Source: Hysterium pulicare CBS 123377
Taxonomy: Eukaryota > Ascomycota > Dothideomycetes > Hysteriales > Hysteriaceae
Direction: 5' to 3'
Assembly: GCA_000467715.1 (NCBI GenBank)
Contig: AJFK01000116.1
Span: 55,056 to 119,055 of the forward strand
Length of the DNA: 64,000 nucleotides
Shown here: piece after piece, positions 33,724 to 46,001 of the stretch
Layout: each line of letters opens with the position of its first letter
Position numbering within the stretch: position 1 is the first letter of the stretch
Program-made: the position numbers and the translations under genes
The notes under the pieces: generated by a model
The model's input: only the letters and a program-made list of their open reading frames with translations
Databases searched by the model: none
Told to the model about the DNA's origin: nothing

Positions 33724-34092
33724 TACCGATGAGTGAAACGAAAGTGGACGCAACTGTAACAACCCAAAAATGATGTACAGGACGTTGGCTTCCCTAAAGC
33801 CGAAGTGATTGCCGTCAGTGATGGATATACCACCTACTTCGGCGCATGTCAAAAGTTTCGACTTGGCAACGCGGAGCGAGACGAACACCGCCGCGGCGAA
33901 CGACTTATCCCCTCCATCCCTCAACAACGTGTCTCGACCTCCAAAGTACACCACGCCCAAACTCAATTCACTCTTTACCTTACGATCAGGCTGAAGCTGG
34001 AGATTGTATATCTGCATAAAAAGCCCAGAGACTATTCGCTCTTCTTGCTCATTACCCGCCTGGCTGGCACAGGTTGCTCTTAACTGCCCACC
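33724..34092. promoter_or_regulatory. Divergent promoter of SUV3 and SEC1
   Basis: The spacer is 369 nt. The minus-strand frame before SUV3 stays open upstream to 34017 without a better start. No specific site seen. Confidence 0.5.
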
Positions 34093-36563
34093 ATGGGTGT
34101 TTCAATAATAGACGTCCAGCGAGACAGTACGGTACCTTTCGCAAATCCTCGAGAGCATGATGGCTGATCAACCCCTCAGTAATACTTAACTGTATAAGAA
34201 GTACCACTCGTGGCGATGTATGCTTCCTGAATACCCTTTCATTTACCTATCCTAACCCCACCTGTCACAGTGGAAAGTCCTAGTCGTCGACGAGACCAGT
34301 CGCAAACTTATCGACAATGTCGTAAAGGAAGATGACATACTCAATGAGAATATAACAAGTAGGGGCTTATTCTGGTCTCCCAGTGGATTTATCTGACATG
34401 CGACAGACATTGAGCAGATCGAGGATAGGCGGCCAATGAACAAAGATATGGATGCAATATACATTCTCTCCCCCTTACCGCATATCGTAGATTGTGTAAT
34501 GGCCGATTTTGAGCGCGGCAGATACCGAGGATCATTCCTGATTTGGACGTCTTGTGAGATAGACCCTACTTTTGTGGCTCGAGGTTAGGAAACTGACAAG
34601 TGACTGGACAGTACTCCCTGCCCCATTGCGAGAACGTATCGACCGATCTTCTATGGCAAGAGATCAGATACGTGTGTTCAGAGTTCTCGAGATTGATTTC
34701 TTCCCCCGAGAGTCCCACTTAATTACCTTCCGAGATCCTTGGAGTTTCCCGGTCCTGTTCCACCCAGCATGCAATAACCTGGTCAAAGAACATATGGAGA
34801 ATTTGGCCCAGAAGGTACATTGCCCCTTGTGCGGCCTGTGAACAATGCTAACTATCTCAGATTGTAGCAGTTTGCGTATCGCTGGGGGAGTATCCCACAA
34901 TCCGATATTATCGACCAAGAAATCCAAACCATGAAGCAAGTGTCTTATGTTCACACCTTGCTCGTTTTGTACAAGACCAGATAGATATGTACGCCCAGTA
35001 TCACGCGGACTTTCCTCCGCAATCCAACCGACCTAGGGGCGCTCTATATATTACCGATCGAACAATGGATTTGTATGCCCCGCTCATCCATGAGTTCACC
35101 TACCAAGCAATGGCGCACGATCTTTTGCACATTAAAGAGGGGGACAAAGTGACGTACAAGACGATAATGAATGAGGGCAGGCCAGATGAAGAAGAGAAAG
35201 ATATGGAAATCAGCGAGAAGGATCGGATATGGGTCGAAAATCGACATCGGCACATGAAAGATACGATTGAAAAACTGATGGGCGATTTCCAGAAATTCAT
35301 GGCCGATAATCCTCACTTCACGAGCCAGGATAGCGCGGATGCCTCGGGTGTGAATGGCTTGAACGCGATCAAGGATATGATTGCTGGTCTTCCTCAATTC
35401 CAGGAAATGAAAGAAGCTTATTCATTACATCTCACCATGGCCCAAGAATGTATGAATATCTTCCAACATCAGAAGCTGCCAGATTTAGCGTCAGTAGAGC
35501 AGGTATGCATCCATTATCTGAATATCTAGCTTCTTGATCCTTGTCTAACGTCATCAAGACGCTCGCAACCGGTCTAGATGAAGACTACCGCAAGCCCAAG
35601 AATCTTGCGGATCAAGTTGTCCGTACCTTGGATGAAGAAAGCATCACACATCCCGACCGTCTCCGCCTCATAGTTCTCTACCTCCTCTACAAAGACGGTC
35701 TTCTCCCCGCCGATTTAATGAAACTGCTCGCACATGCTCAACTCCCTTCTCGAGACGGCGAAGCAATCAACAACCTCGATCTCCTCGGTGCGCGCATTGC
35801 TAAACCTCTGAAAGACACCAAACCCCCTCCACCCCCACTCTTCCCCCGTAGAGCCACCCCGCCGCCAAACGCAGAAGAATACGCACTATCAAGATTCTCA
35901 ACAGGCCTCCAACAACTCCTCGAAGAACACGTCCGCGGCACTCTCGATCAAGGTGCCTTCCCCTACACAAAGCCGCACACAGAGGGCACAGATTCCTTCC
36001 CCGCCGACACCGTCTCGGCTGCCTCCCTTCGCTCTGCCAAACCCACCTGGGCGAAATCCCGTCTCTCGAGCGTGGAACCCCGTCAACGCGTCATCGTTTT
36101 CATGGCAGGTGGGGCCACTTACTCCGAGTCCCGCGCCTGCTACGAAGTCTCTCGTCAAACCTCCCGCGATGTCTTCCTCGTAACATCACACATGCTCTCT
36201 CCGAACCTCTTCGTCCGGCAAGTAGGCGATTTGAGCGTCGATAAACGCCGCTTAGGCATTCCTGCCGAACTACCAAAACCAAAAGCACCAGCGCATTTAT
36301 TTGAGCGCGAGGAAGCGCCTAAACCTGCGCCACCACCCGGGTCAACGAAGCCTGGAGGTGGGGTACCAGTTGGCCTGCCTGTTCGACCAGGTCCGACGCC
36401 GCCGACAGCTGGGCTGGCGAATATGACGCTGAACTCCGGAAGCGCTCAAGCGAGGCCGCAGAATGGGCAGGGGAGCCATCTCGCGAGCGGTGGGGGCAAG
36501 TTGAGCAAAGATCAAGAGAAAGAGAAAAAGAAGAAAAAGCATCATTTCTTTTCTTCCAAATAG
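34093..36563 (+). CDS. SEC1: Sec1/Munc18 protein for exocytosis
   Basis: Seven exons, 34093..34126, 34180..34217, 34271..34358, 34407..34553, 34612..34814, 34861..35502 and 35559..36563, give 718 residues. The first two exons (34 and 38 nt) are needed to build MGVSIIDVQRD then IILNCIRSTTRGD before WKVLVVDE. Other marks are DAIYILSPLPHIVDCVMADF, HPACNNLVKEHMENLAQK, RGALYITDRTMDLYAPLIHE and VIVFMAGGATYSE. Sec1 binds the exocytic SNARE complex at the plasma membrane and promotes secretory vesicle fusion at growing tips. The C-terminus is extended: proline-rich (PPPGSTKPGGG) and ending in a polylysine-histidine stretch, which could contact membrane lipid (inference). Introns are 46-58 nt and all phases close. 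Confidence 0.95.
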
Positions 36564-37247
36564 ACTTCGGTCTTATTAAGAATTATAGCGTCAGGCGTTT
36601 TGGTATTGGCATTGTAATGGTATGGACATGGATATGACTTGATGCATTCATGAGGGCATTTGTGGGCCGTTTGAGCCTGTTTGGGAGGGCTGCGGGCTGC
36701 GGGCTGCGCTGATACCATGCTGTCAACTTGCACGTAGATATATGCAGGATCATATTTCAATAGATGGGGGTAGAAGGAGACACGAGCGGTATCGATTTGC
36801 ATTTTAAGAGTTGACTATAGGGAGTAAAGTCTGCCTAGACCATGTTCAATAGGGTGGAAGTTAGGTCAGACCGTTTTAAGCCACTCAGGTAGCTGGCTTT
36901 TGATTTCAGAATGGCGATGGTAGCGGGCAGCAAGTGGCATATGGCTCAATAACAACACGGCATTCAACTGTGTTCAAATCAGTACTCTCAGGCAAAATAG
37001 CACTTACGATGTGGCGCCATCGGAGGTCTTATAAGAGAATTTCATTAGCATTTTGATCAAAGAATAGTCGTTTGTGGTAAAGTGAGACCAACCAAACTCC
37101 GTAGGAACCCTCCTAATCCGCATATGAAGCCTGTTTCATCGGCGCCCGAGCCTTCCTTAGCGCGGAAGAGCCGAAATTGGTCGCTGCAGTATGACTAGTG
37201 ATTAGAGAGCCTCCTCGGCGAAGCCCTCGTATCAGTAGATCTCCAGC
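36564..37247. other. Convergent spacer SEC1/DIB1
   Basis: No supported gene. A GGGCTGCGGGCTGC direct repeat lies near 36690-36706. Presumably both 3' UTRs. Confidence 0.45.
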
Positions 37248-37794
37248 TCAGTACCGGTAGCGGGTCGAATAGTCCTTGGGGCTGACTACGAGACCCCTTC
37301 CTTTCTTCGCACCCCGATAGATTGTTTCGATAATATCGATCAACTCCTGCTTATCCTCAAGCACCCAGTTCAGTTTGTTGTTATTTCCGGTACCGAAATC
37401 GCACATCATGTGTTTGTTTCTGAAGAAGAACATGACGGTCATGGGGTCATACAATTCGTACATGGTCTTGAAGTCGGGAACCTCTGTGGAGGGATTAGTA
37501 TCACTTTAGGAATAGTGGGAGAGGAATGGAGGTGGACGTACGATCCAGATCGCAAAGGTAGATGACAGCGAAGTTCTTGACTCGGTCGGCGATCTTGAAG
37601 AGCACCTCGTCTTGGGCCATGCAGTCGCGGTCCCAGTCGCGACCGAAGCGGATGACGACTAGGCGGTCTTCTTCGGACATTATAGCTTGGTCAACACTAT
37701 GGGAGAAATGAGTTAACATTGTTCTAGACTGAAGAGTATGAATGAGTTCTTACTGCCAGCCGGTCTGCAGATGCGGAAGTACTACTGAACCCAT
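37248..37794 (-). CDS. DIB1: U5 snRNP 15-kDa protein Dib1/Dim1
   Basis: Three exons, 37794..37754, 37696..37542 and 37483..37248, give 143 residues, exactly the usual family length. The thioredoxin-like fold is recognised by MGSVVLPHLQTGWHVDQAI, VVIRFGRDWDRDCMAQDE, DLDQVPDFKTMYELYDP, FFFRNKHMMCDFGTGNNNK and the conserved end SPKDYSTRYRY. It is an essential subunit of the U4/U6.U5 tri-snRNP that must leave before spliceosome activation. Introns are 57 and 58 nt. Like other members it lacks a redox CxxC pair in the usual place. Confidence 0.96.
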
Positions 37795-38118
37795 AGTGTA
37801 GTGGCGGTGTTGGGGAGGGTGTTAAAGTGGTGTTGTGTAGAAGCCCCAGGTCGCGTTGAGTGAGGTCGCAAGAGGGTGAATATCTTGAGCGTTGCTGGTG
37901 TAGATAGTGGTGAATGTTAAGGGACGAATGTGGTGGTGATGTTGGAGAGTAGAGTAGATGCCTTGGCGTACTAATCCCATTTGGATATTAGTGTATTCCC
38001 ACCACTCTCAGCCATAGCAAAAGCGCTCTCATGCACCTCCCTCGACGCATGTCCAGGTCATCTGCGCCATCAGGCGGAGCTGCAAGGCAGAGACAAGAAG
38101 CAATGAAAACTCTGGAAA
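37795..38118. promoter_or_regulatory. Divergent spacer DIB1/F-box gene
   Basis: 324 nt, presumably both promoters. No site recognised. Confidence 0.45.
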
Positions 38119-39486
38119 ATGGGGTGGTACGCCCATCTCAAGAAGCACATCTCTACTGCTCAGTTATCGCTCATTTTGTCGTGGTTACTGGGATCGTTCA
38201 TAGCCATGGTTCAATCCATCCATAAGTTCTTCAGTCGGTTTTCTCCGAAGTCGAATTCGTTTCGTCCTACTGTTGAAGGCAATGGTCTCCCGCGATCTTT
38301 ACCATCTGCAGTAGACAATTCCAAACGCCATGACTCCGGTGCCTTCGAAGACGACTCCTTGATCCAACCGGTGGCAGATGCCCCTCTTCTAAAGCTACCT
38401 GTCGAAATCATCCAGGATATTACTTGTTATCTCCCCCGCGAGTCGGCCGCTTCATTCTGTCTTAGTAACAGATACATCTGCTATGCTGTCGGTACAGAGC
38501 ATCTGCACGCATTTCTCAAAGCAGCATCAAGCAGAATAGAGAAGAGAGCCAATCTTAAAATAGTTGAGAGGGCGTTTCCGAGTCACTGGTACTGTCCTTG
38601 GTGCGATATATTCCACAAGCACGAGTTAGCCGGAGGTCCCAAGAACTTCGCAAAAGAGACGATAAGGGACTGCACCGAATTCAACAGCTTTCTTCGGGCC
38701 GGGAATGGCTACGTTCTTGCCTATCACCATGTTAGGATGGCCATGAATCGCTACGCTTGGGGTCCGGAGTATGGGATTGGGATTGATGACTTCTCCTACG
38801 AACGTAAGGGCAGCAGCAAGTTCCTCAGCGTCCTCAACGTGAGCTGTCCTACGAAGTTGAAAGTCTCCGCTCGAATCGCGGAGGAAAAGCTCCTCTTGCA
38901 CGCCCGCTACGCAATAAATGTTCCACTTTCATTGACCAAGCAATCCAATTTCTATCAAAAACTTTTAGACTCGCTTCCGCATATTGTCGTTGGGCATCGG
39001 AATGACCTAGCTTGTCATCCTGGCATGCTATCTAATATACAACGATCAACAAAAAATCTTAGGAAGTCCGATGTTGAGGTCTGTAAAACATGCGCCACAG
39101 ATTATGCTATCTCTGCCGGATACTCGAAGCTGGAACCAGCTAAGTCGTGCACTGGCGTTGACCCAAAGAATGTGGAGATCGTCATAGAGGTGTGGAGAAA
39201 TTTGGGCGACGGCAAGAGTCCGTTCGACACTCAATGGCGCGCTCATGGCGAGAACGTGGCTCCGAATAGAGCAAATATCGGGGATTCTCTACGGTTGTCG
39301 GCAAGTCATAAGCCTGGATGCATTAAAGAGGCATTTGAGGAAAGAACACCTTCGAGAGGAGTTGAGGATTTGAAACCTAGCGGACGCCCCATAGGACCGT
39401 GGCCACAGCCCAAACTCCACGACCATATCATCTGCAGGGGCGAATGTCGCGAGTGTCTCCAAGATGTCATAGCACGTGCTCGTTGA
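38119..39486 (+). CDS. F-box protein with cysteine pairs
   Basis: A single exon encodes 455 residues from the first ATG; a start at 38206 (MVQSIHKFF) is equally possible and would remove a hydrophobic N-terminus. The F-box lies at about 95-135 (LLKLPVEIIQDITCYLPRES, then CLSNRYICYA). Such domains bind Skp1 and bring targets to an SCF ubiquitin ligase. Downstream are cysteine pairs in WYCPWCDIFH, EVCKTCATDY and CRGECREC, which could hold a metal ion. No known substrate domain (WD40, LRR) follows. Proteins of this plan are numerous in ascomycetes and fast evolving. It begins the accessory part of the window. Confidence 0.75.
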   Translation: MGWYAHLKKHISTAQLSLILSWLLGSFIAMVQSIHKFFSRFSPKSNSFRPTVEGNGLPRSLPSAVDNSKRHDSGAFEDDSLIQPVADAPLLKLPVEIIQDITCYLPRESAASFCLSNRYICYAVGTEHLHAFLKAASSRIEKRANLKIVERAFPSHWYCPWCDIFHKHELAGGPKNFAKETIRDCTEFNSFLRAGNGYVLAYHHVRMAMNRYAWGPEYGIGIDDFSYERKGSSKFLSVLNVSCPTKLKVSARIAEEKLLLHARYAINVPLSLTKQSNFYQKLLDSLPHIVVGHRNDLACHPGMLSNIQRSTKNLRKSDVEVCKTCATDYAISAGYSKLEPAKSCTGVDPKNVEIVIEVWRNLGDGKSPFDTQWRAHGENVAPNRANIGDSLRLSASHKPGCIKEAFEERTPSRGVEDLKPSGRPIGPWPQPKLHDHIICRGECRECLQDVIARAR

Positions 39487-40015
39487 ATGAATGTTAGAAC
39501 CGTCGAGTTTCAGAGATTTGTGGTTTCGAGACCAACTTTTTAGATCCTAGTGTGCATAGCTTTCACTTCAATTTTACGCAAGATCAATTCTCTCGAGTTG
39601 CTGGAAGATAATATTCATCTTATCTATTTCTTTTCTCTATCACCCTGAATTAGGTGTAAGGCTCATGTATTAGGTCGGGCAGCTCTCGTCGTGTGAAAAT
39701 CCACTGAAAGCCTATCACAGAGCCCAAACGACCTCGGTGAACGGCGACGACCTTACTATGAATGGGCATATACTTCCCTTCTTGATTTTACAGCAAGATT
39801 TATGAGAGTCTAATTCTATGCTCGAATAGAATCCCAAGATCTACCAAATTCCCTTCCCGTTCTCAGACCTGATTACCCGTCATTTCAAGATGTTCACAAC
39901 TAGACGAATGGCATGAGTCCAATTTCATAAGCGCTCAATTAGATTTCAAATTCCTCCTCACCTACTCAAGCATTACAGTTTCAAAAGCCGGTCCAGCCTC
40001 GATCCATCTCCGAAG
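39487..40015. other. Convergent spacer
   Basis: No gene seen between the F-box and HET genes; ordinary AT content. Confidence 0.45.
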
Positions 40016-42574
40016 TTATATATGGCCGATACCAATCCGACAAGCACCTCCTGAATCACAGACTTCCTTCGGTTTAATCATCATGACGTTAAGTGTAGGC
40101 ACATCATCCCATTGATGTAACAGATGTCCTCCAGGATCAAAGTAACTCAAGCTTGCCAGATGTTTCGCATAAGCTGTCACTTGCTCTTCTGATTTAGGGG
40201 CCCATCGCCGAGGTCGTAGATGCCTTGGTTGGAAGGGGAAACGAGTTGAGAAGTCCGGGTGGTGTGAACAGCTTGATATATGCTGAAGTGCTGTTGGCTC
40301 TACAGTAGCTTGCCTACAATCGCAACCATAAACCTTGCTCAGGTCTAAATGCTGAGAATGCTCTCCCAGCAGTGTTGCCATAAGAGTTGTTCCAGGGTAT
40401 TGAGAAGTTGAAAGTGCAATGAAGTGCGCTGGCTTCTGCTGAGAGTGAGCCTTGTATGGCTTTGCCCAGTGCTCGCCAAGGTATATACCGCCTGCTACCA
40501 TACCTTCATTACTTCGAACCAAGAAAGAATTTCGTCCTGGCCTGCCAGTTTTAGAATCAGGGCCTTCTTCAGCGAGCCACTCCAAATTGAACCACGCTGT
40601 CTGTGCATGTACCATGATGCGACCACGAACCCGGGCCAATTCGATATCACTGTCAGAAAAAACATGGTTCGCTTTGTAGCTATCGAAAACCTCATGCCAG
40701 TACGTGACGTAGTCCGGCCATTTCAACTGGAGACGGTCTTTGTACTCATTCCATGAACAATCCGGGAGCAAGTAATCTGGTATTTTAGATCGAATGCAGC
40801 CGTTTCGCCAAGCTAGAGCTGCAACGATCTGTGTTTGTAGCCGGTGATTAACATCATGGAAGAGTGTTTCGTCGCTCTCGCTCGGTTCAGCAATGGTTAC
40901 GATCGCTGGGGAAGTATCATTCGTCATGATAATACCCCAGAATGCAAGACTACATCCTCTTGGAGATGCATCGCGAAAATGAATAGGGCCAAATGCTGAC
41001 AACCATGACCATGTTGGAAAGGTGTCTACTTTCGTAGAAGTTCTACGAGTACGGGTGTAATCGAACGATTCCCATAGAATGGCACGATCGAACGCTTTCA
41101 AGGGGAGGCCAAACACCGTATGAGGACCGTACATCCCATTTAATATTCCCGAAAATGCACGTAAGATGTCACTGGGATATGTTAAAGATCGCTTCGTATA
41201 AGAGTCAACCCTATCCAGAAAGCATTCTTCGTCCATGAATGTAGCTGATACCTGCGCAGGACCCTCTGCCTTGACTACCGGATGTTGACCATGGCGGGAA
41301 CGATAGTACACGCCAAAGTCAGTGAAGTACAACATCTTAATCGAGGCTTCCGATTCCTGGTAAGTCCAGCCACGTGTTTGCCATTTGCTTTGGCCTAAGC
41401 ACATCTGAAGGCTTGGTGTGCTTTCGATAAGTTCAATATCATACAAATTCAACCTCTTTTGAGCCGACGCACGAGGTCGGATAACTCCCGGTAAGCCGTA
41501 TGTCGCACCTTGCCCTGCAACTGCTACTATAGTAAAGGTGGCTTTCCGATAGATAGCACCCATTTGATTAAGTTGAATTGCTTTCTGCTCTAGAGAGTCA
41601 TCCTGGACAATGCAAAGGCGGTCTACCCAGAGATATCTTTGGCCGAGAACTTTGCATGCTTCCATTGCATCGGTAATGGTGCGCGGGAGGGTTACATGTG
41701 CTAGACTACCTGCTTTCTCAAGTTCGAGAATGTTGTGCCGCATCGTTTGGAATTGACCAGCCGCTTCTGTGCCCCATACGTAGGATAGAGCAACATAGCC
41801 GGAACCAAGAGGCAGATGTGTAATGCATGAATGAGCGATATCTATGAGCCTGAGATCTTGAAGCTCATTCTCGAGATATGGAAGGATTTTACTATCTTTT
41901 GTAGCTGTAAGGTGGTTTCCAGATATCCAATCGCGGATCATAGTCCAGTTCACAAATTCATTAAGCAGCACATTGTCGTCGAGCTGTAGCGATCTTTTCC
42001 CTAGCGCCGAGCTTGAATTGAAGCGAACGTGTATGTTTTTATTTAGAGGTCCAATGCGACAGGGGCCACCAGGAACTCTTGGAAGACCTAGAGAAAAAGC
42101 CCCATTCATCATAATCCCCAGATCATTTCCAGAATATTTGCAATGATCAAGTAGGCAATTGGCAACGAATTGGCAGAAATCACAGTCCGAGTACCCGTCA
42201 CGGAATGGATCGATTCGTATGATTGTCTCTGTCTTTTCGTATGAATCGGTTGCAGGACAGCACTTGATAATGTGTTGAAGCCGCAGATGTTGACATTTGG
42301 CGCACAGTCTTGGAGGTAGCAACCGCTCTGCCTCGGAACAATCTGGGCATTCTGTATGGAACAGACGTCTTTTGAACATGCCATCAGCTTCTCGAACGGC
42401 GTGCTGGCTCCAGGAATCAGACATTAACGTAACCGTCTGGGAAGAGCAGAGGCTGCATGGCTTTTGATTGTTATGCCGTGACTGGCCTATCGCTGGAGAA
42501 GCAAACTCTTCTAATGTTTCCATCGTGATATAGTTGTGGATACGCAGAAGGAAGGCCAGTTTTTCGTATAACAT
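40016..42574 (-). CDS. HET-domain protein, 852 residues
   Basis: A single exon. The N-terminal 100 residues contain cysteine pairs (CSLCSSQT, CPDCSEAE, CAKCQHL) that may bind zinc. The HET domain (about 262-425) has the three usual blocks: YVALSYVWGTE, then LPRTITDAMEACKVLGQRYL with WVDRLCIVQDD, and later TRGWTYQESEAS. HET domains trigger programmed cell death when hyphae of unlike type fuse, or when a partner NLR is activated. The C-terminal half has no recognised domain. Length and domain position are ordinary for stand-alone HET proteins. It is one of two HET genes in this region, 5.6 kb apart and on the same strand. Confidence 0.88.
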   Translation of the reverse strand: MLYEKLAFLLRIHNYITMETLEEFASPAIGQSRHNNQKPCSLCSSQTVTLMSDSWSQHAVREADGMFKRRLFHTECPDCSEAERLLPPRLCAKCQHLRLQHIIKCCPATDSYEKTETIIRIDPFRDGYSDCDFCQFVANCLLDHCKYSGNDLGIMMNGAFSLGLPRVPGGPCRIGPLNKNIHVRFNSSSALGKRSLQLDDNVLLNEFVNWTMIRDWISGNHLTATKDSKILPYLENELQDLRLIDIAHSCITHLPLGSGYVALSYVWGTEAAGQFQTMRHNILELEKAGSLAHVTLPRTITDAMEACKVLGQRYLWVDRLCIVQDDSLEQKAIQLNQMGAIYRKATFTIVAVAGQGATYGLPGVIRPRASAQKRLNLYDIELIESTPSLQMCLGQSKWQTRGWTYQESEASIKMLYFTDFGVYYRSRHGQHPVVKAEGPAQVSATFMDEECFLDRVDSYTKRSLTYPSDILRAFSGILNGMYGPHTVFGLPLKAFDRAILWESFDYTRTRRTSTKVDTFPTWSWLSAFGPIHFRDASPRGCSLAFWGIIMTNDTSPAIVTIAEPSESDETLFHDVNHRLQTQIVAALAWRNGCIRSKIPDYLLPDCSWNEYKDRLQLKWPDYVTYWHEVFDSYKANHVFSDSDIELARVRGRIMVHAQTAWFNLEWLAEEGPDSKTGRPGRNSFLVRSNEGMVAGGIYLGEHWAKPYKAHSQQKPAHFIALSTSQYPGTTLMATLLGEHSQHLDLSKVYGCDCRQATVEPTALQHISSCSHHPDFSTRFPFQPRHLRPRRWAPKSEEQVTAYAKHLASLSYFDPGGHLLHQWDDVPTLNVMMIKPKEVCDSGGACRIGIGHI

Positions 42575-43416
42575 TCGTGTGATTTCTGTCCCAGGCCAGA
42601 TTAACCAAACTTTCGCTTTCTATTCATCACGTTGATAGCCTCTTCGCCTTCTGATGGAGTCCTTATAAGCTCTCGGCATGTTGACCAGCCCTGCACGAAC
42701 CAGAAGAACAGAGCCAAAACTGAAGGATGGGACATAAAAGCATGGACGGCGAGGAACGCAGAATCTAACGCGATGAACCTCTAAAAAAAGAACCTTAGAA
42801 GGACAGTGCGCGCATGAGTCGTAATGATGCTTATGTAAAGGGCGAGATGATGCAAATAGAAAGGGGATATCTTTGCAAAAAGGTTTTCTATTCTCCGGTG
42901 GTGATCCTCTCGCCTGGGTAATATCACTTGGTATGCCGGGAATGAGTGGGGAATACCCAATCTATACGGTTACAGATTCGGATAGACTCAAATTTTCAAG
43001 CTCACGCGTCACCTTTAATCCTGTATTCAATTGAACGAAGCCCCTTTTTGGCCATGTGGGTATGAGAGTGCTGAATAATGAAGGGGAGACGTTGCAAGAA
43101 GCTCACTCGAATGGCTAGTTCGTGCCGACACAGACCATCATGACAACCTTGCTATCTACACATCACCACGTTGGAGCTAAGCATTCCCCACGCTCCGACA
43201 TACCTTGAGTCCTAACATTGTTTCCCTGAGCTTGTTCTCGAGAATGTGTGTCGGAATGTGTACATTTTTAACTTGAACATACATTTCCCACCCTGCGTGC
43301 CGCGTTTCTTCCCTCCCCAGGTCATCCCAATCTATTCAATCCACTAAAGCGCGTCGGACCTCCTCCGACGCTCCCAGTTCCGTTGCAAAGGCAACTCACA
43401 CTCTTTTGAGTTCACA
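42575..43416. promoter_or_regulatory. Divergent spacer between HET and GH125 genes
   Basis: 842 nt, with no gene or repeat recognised. Should hold both promoters. Confidence 0.45.
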
Positions 43417-45244
43417 ATGCCCAGCTCCGTAACACGAGCAGTGGTCCTTTTCTTAAGCAATGTCGCAGTCCTCCCAGTGCTTGTCGAAGCTTCGGCGGAG
43501 CCGTTCGTCGGGTTTGGACTAAATCCCCAAGAGCCACTGAGGGCACCTCTGGACAGGTCGAAATACAAAGCAGCATGTCCAGACTACAAGGCATACGCGA
43601 CGAGGCCTCAGTACGCTATTCACTCTCCTCGCTTTGATTGTAAGCCTACGCTAATTGACACGGTCTTCCAGTCCTCCATACAGCCAAGGCCCAATGGAAC
43701 TTCCTTTCCAGCGACCCTCACGACATTGCCGTACCTTTGAGTCTCCGCTTGTAGAAAAAGTCATAGATGATATGAACGAGAAGATATTAGACAAGGACCT
43801 CGCGCGCATATTCGAGAACGCATTCCCCAATACTTTGGATACGACGGTCCGGTGGCATACAAATGGTACAGAGAAGAAAAGGCAAAAGAAGAAGGGTCGT
43901 CATGTAGATGAGACCAAGTGGCAAGGTGCTCAGAGCTTCATTGTCACTGGCGACATTAATGCGGAGTGGTTACGAGACTCGACCAACCAGCTAGCACAAT
44001 ACCAGATTCTGGCAAAGAAGGACAAGGATATCCACGATTTAATTTTAGGAGCTATCAATACTCAAGCAGAGTATGTCATAGGCTCTCCATATTGCAACGC
44101 TTTCCAGCCTCCACCACCAAGCGGTCTATCTCCGACCTACCAGGGTGACGGCGATGAGGTCCATCCCATGTACGAGCCTGATTTTGTCTTTGAATGTAAA
44201 TACGAACTTGATTCTCTCGCCCACTTTCTATCTCTGTCAAATCAATTCTACAATCACACCGGCTCGACAGAATTCATTACCCCGAGGTGGTTACTCGCCC
44301 TCGACACTGTTCTGGAAGTTCTCTTGAAACAAGGGAAACCCACATTCGATGAAGGGACTGGCCATTTCGAACGGAATGAGTATACTTTCCAACGAAGAAC
44401 AAATACCGGCACCGAGACTCTTGGTCTTGGCGGGGTCGGCAACCCTCTCAATGGAGGCACGGGACTCATCCGCAGCGCATTCCGGCCAAGTGACGATGCC
44501 ACGATCCTTGGATTCTTCATCCCCGCAAACGCCATGATGGCTGTGGAGCTAAAACGCTGCGCCGCCATACTCGAGAAAGCCGGCAAGAAGCAACTCGCAT
44601 CCACGCTCCGCAAGAAGGGTGGAACCATCGAAGCTGGTATTTGGGAGCATGGCGTCGTGCATCACAAAAGGTTCGGCGATGTTTTTGCATTCGAAGTCGA
44701 CGGTTTCGGTTCATCGATTTTGATGGACGACGCCAACCTTCCCTCCTTACTTGCTCTACCACTCCTTGGATTTGTGGATGCTGAGGATAAGGTGTATAAA
44801 AACACCCGCAGTATGATCCTGCAGAAAAAGGGCAACCCTTACTACCTGACCGGCGAAGGCTTTCAAGGTATCGGTGGTCCGCATATCGGGTTACAACATG
44901 CCTGGCCGATGAGTCTTCTAGTTCAAGCTATGACGAGCGATAACGATAATGAGATTGAGATATGCTTAGATATGGTCAAGAACGTTAGTCGGAACGGACT
45001 GATTCACGAGAGCGTGAACGTGGACTTTAATAGGGATTATACACGTAAGTTAAACCGCTCAGCCTTGACATGCCACCATCTCATGGATCTCACCATCTGA
45101 ATTTATTGAACTGACGACGTGGAATTTACAGGCAGCTGGTTTGCATGGGCGAATTCTGTCTTCGCACAGACGATTCTAGATTTGGCAAGGAGGAAACCTC
45201 ATCTTTTGTTTGGAGATGATGCGGAGCCTTATATCCTTGAATGA
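43417..45244 (+). CDS. Secreted GH125 exo-alpha-1,6-mannosidase
   Basis: Three exons, 43417..43610, 43684..45044 and 45132..45244, give 555 residues. A signal peptide (AVVLFLSNVAVLPVLVEASA) opens the protein. The GH125 domain fills the rest: RPSRHCRTFESPLVEKVI, GDINAEWLRDSTNQLAQY, QPPPPSG, DFVFECKYELDSLAHFL, IRSAFRPSDDATILGFFIPANA-type sequence, GEGFQGIGGPH and SWFAWANSVFAQTILDL. The acid is expected to be the Asp of WLRDS. Family members are metal-independent exo-mannosidases that trim alpha-1,6 mannan or N-glycan mannose. A Lys/Arg-rich insert (KKRQKKKGR) lies at about 105-115. It is either secreted or sent to the vacuole. Confidence 0.9.
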
Positions 45245-46001
45245 TTTTCGAATGAAATTCTGATAATGATAATGAAAACGCTCTCATCGCAACGTGTTTA
45301 CTGGACAAATGTGATCCATATTACGACTATCATGGGGCTAATCTGTTCGCTCAGACGCCATGGTCGCCGTAACATAATGGTACGGATTTACAGCTAAGGG
45401 CATGAAGGCAAACATATACTAAATCCTTTTCCAAGGCCACTTAGAATGGCCCCTTGAGTTCGTGAGTTTTGGACGTCATTCTTCCACATGCAACCAACCC
45501 CGTAGCCGGTTAACAAATGAGTGTTTCAAGTTATCTTTAGTATTCTAGCAGATCAACAATCCCGAGCACAGCAATTCTCCCTCCGAGGCCACCAGTCCCG
45601 CAGAAGCTGTTTCTGGCATCTTGCATATCAATTGTGGGGGTGGCGCACGCCATCCAGCTGAACATAGTTGAACCGTCCAGCCTTGTTGAATGACTGTCAA
45701 CCAAAACTCTCGCAAGACACTCTCATCCGAGCTTCAATATCACCGCAAACTATCCATTTGACCGCAAACGACGTCTATACCCCGAAGCCGATCCCTCGCA
45801 CTACCCTCCTGTCGTAGAACAGCTCTATAGCTGCCCGCACACCACGCCCGTTAGACGTTCTACTCGGATACAGCTAGCCTTGCGTGAGAGCCTCCTCGAC
45901 TTTTCCGTGTCACTGCCGCTGTTGCCGTCGCTCCATTCTCGCCTGTGTAGCTGCGGGCTAGCCTCCGACTGAGAAGGAAAACGCTGTTTCTTGAGGCTAT
46001 A
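45245..46001. other. Intergenic stretch
   Basis: 757 nt between two plus-strand genes. No gene or repeat seen; presumably the TPR-kinase promoter. Confidence 0.45.
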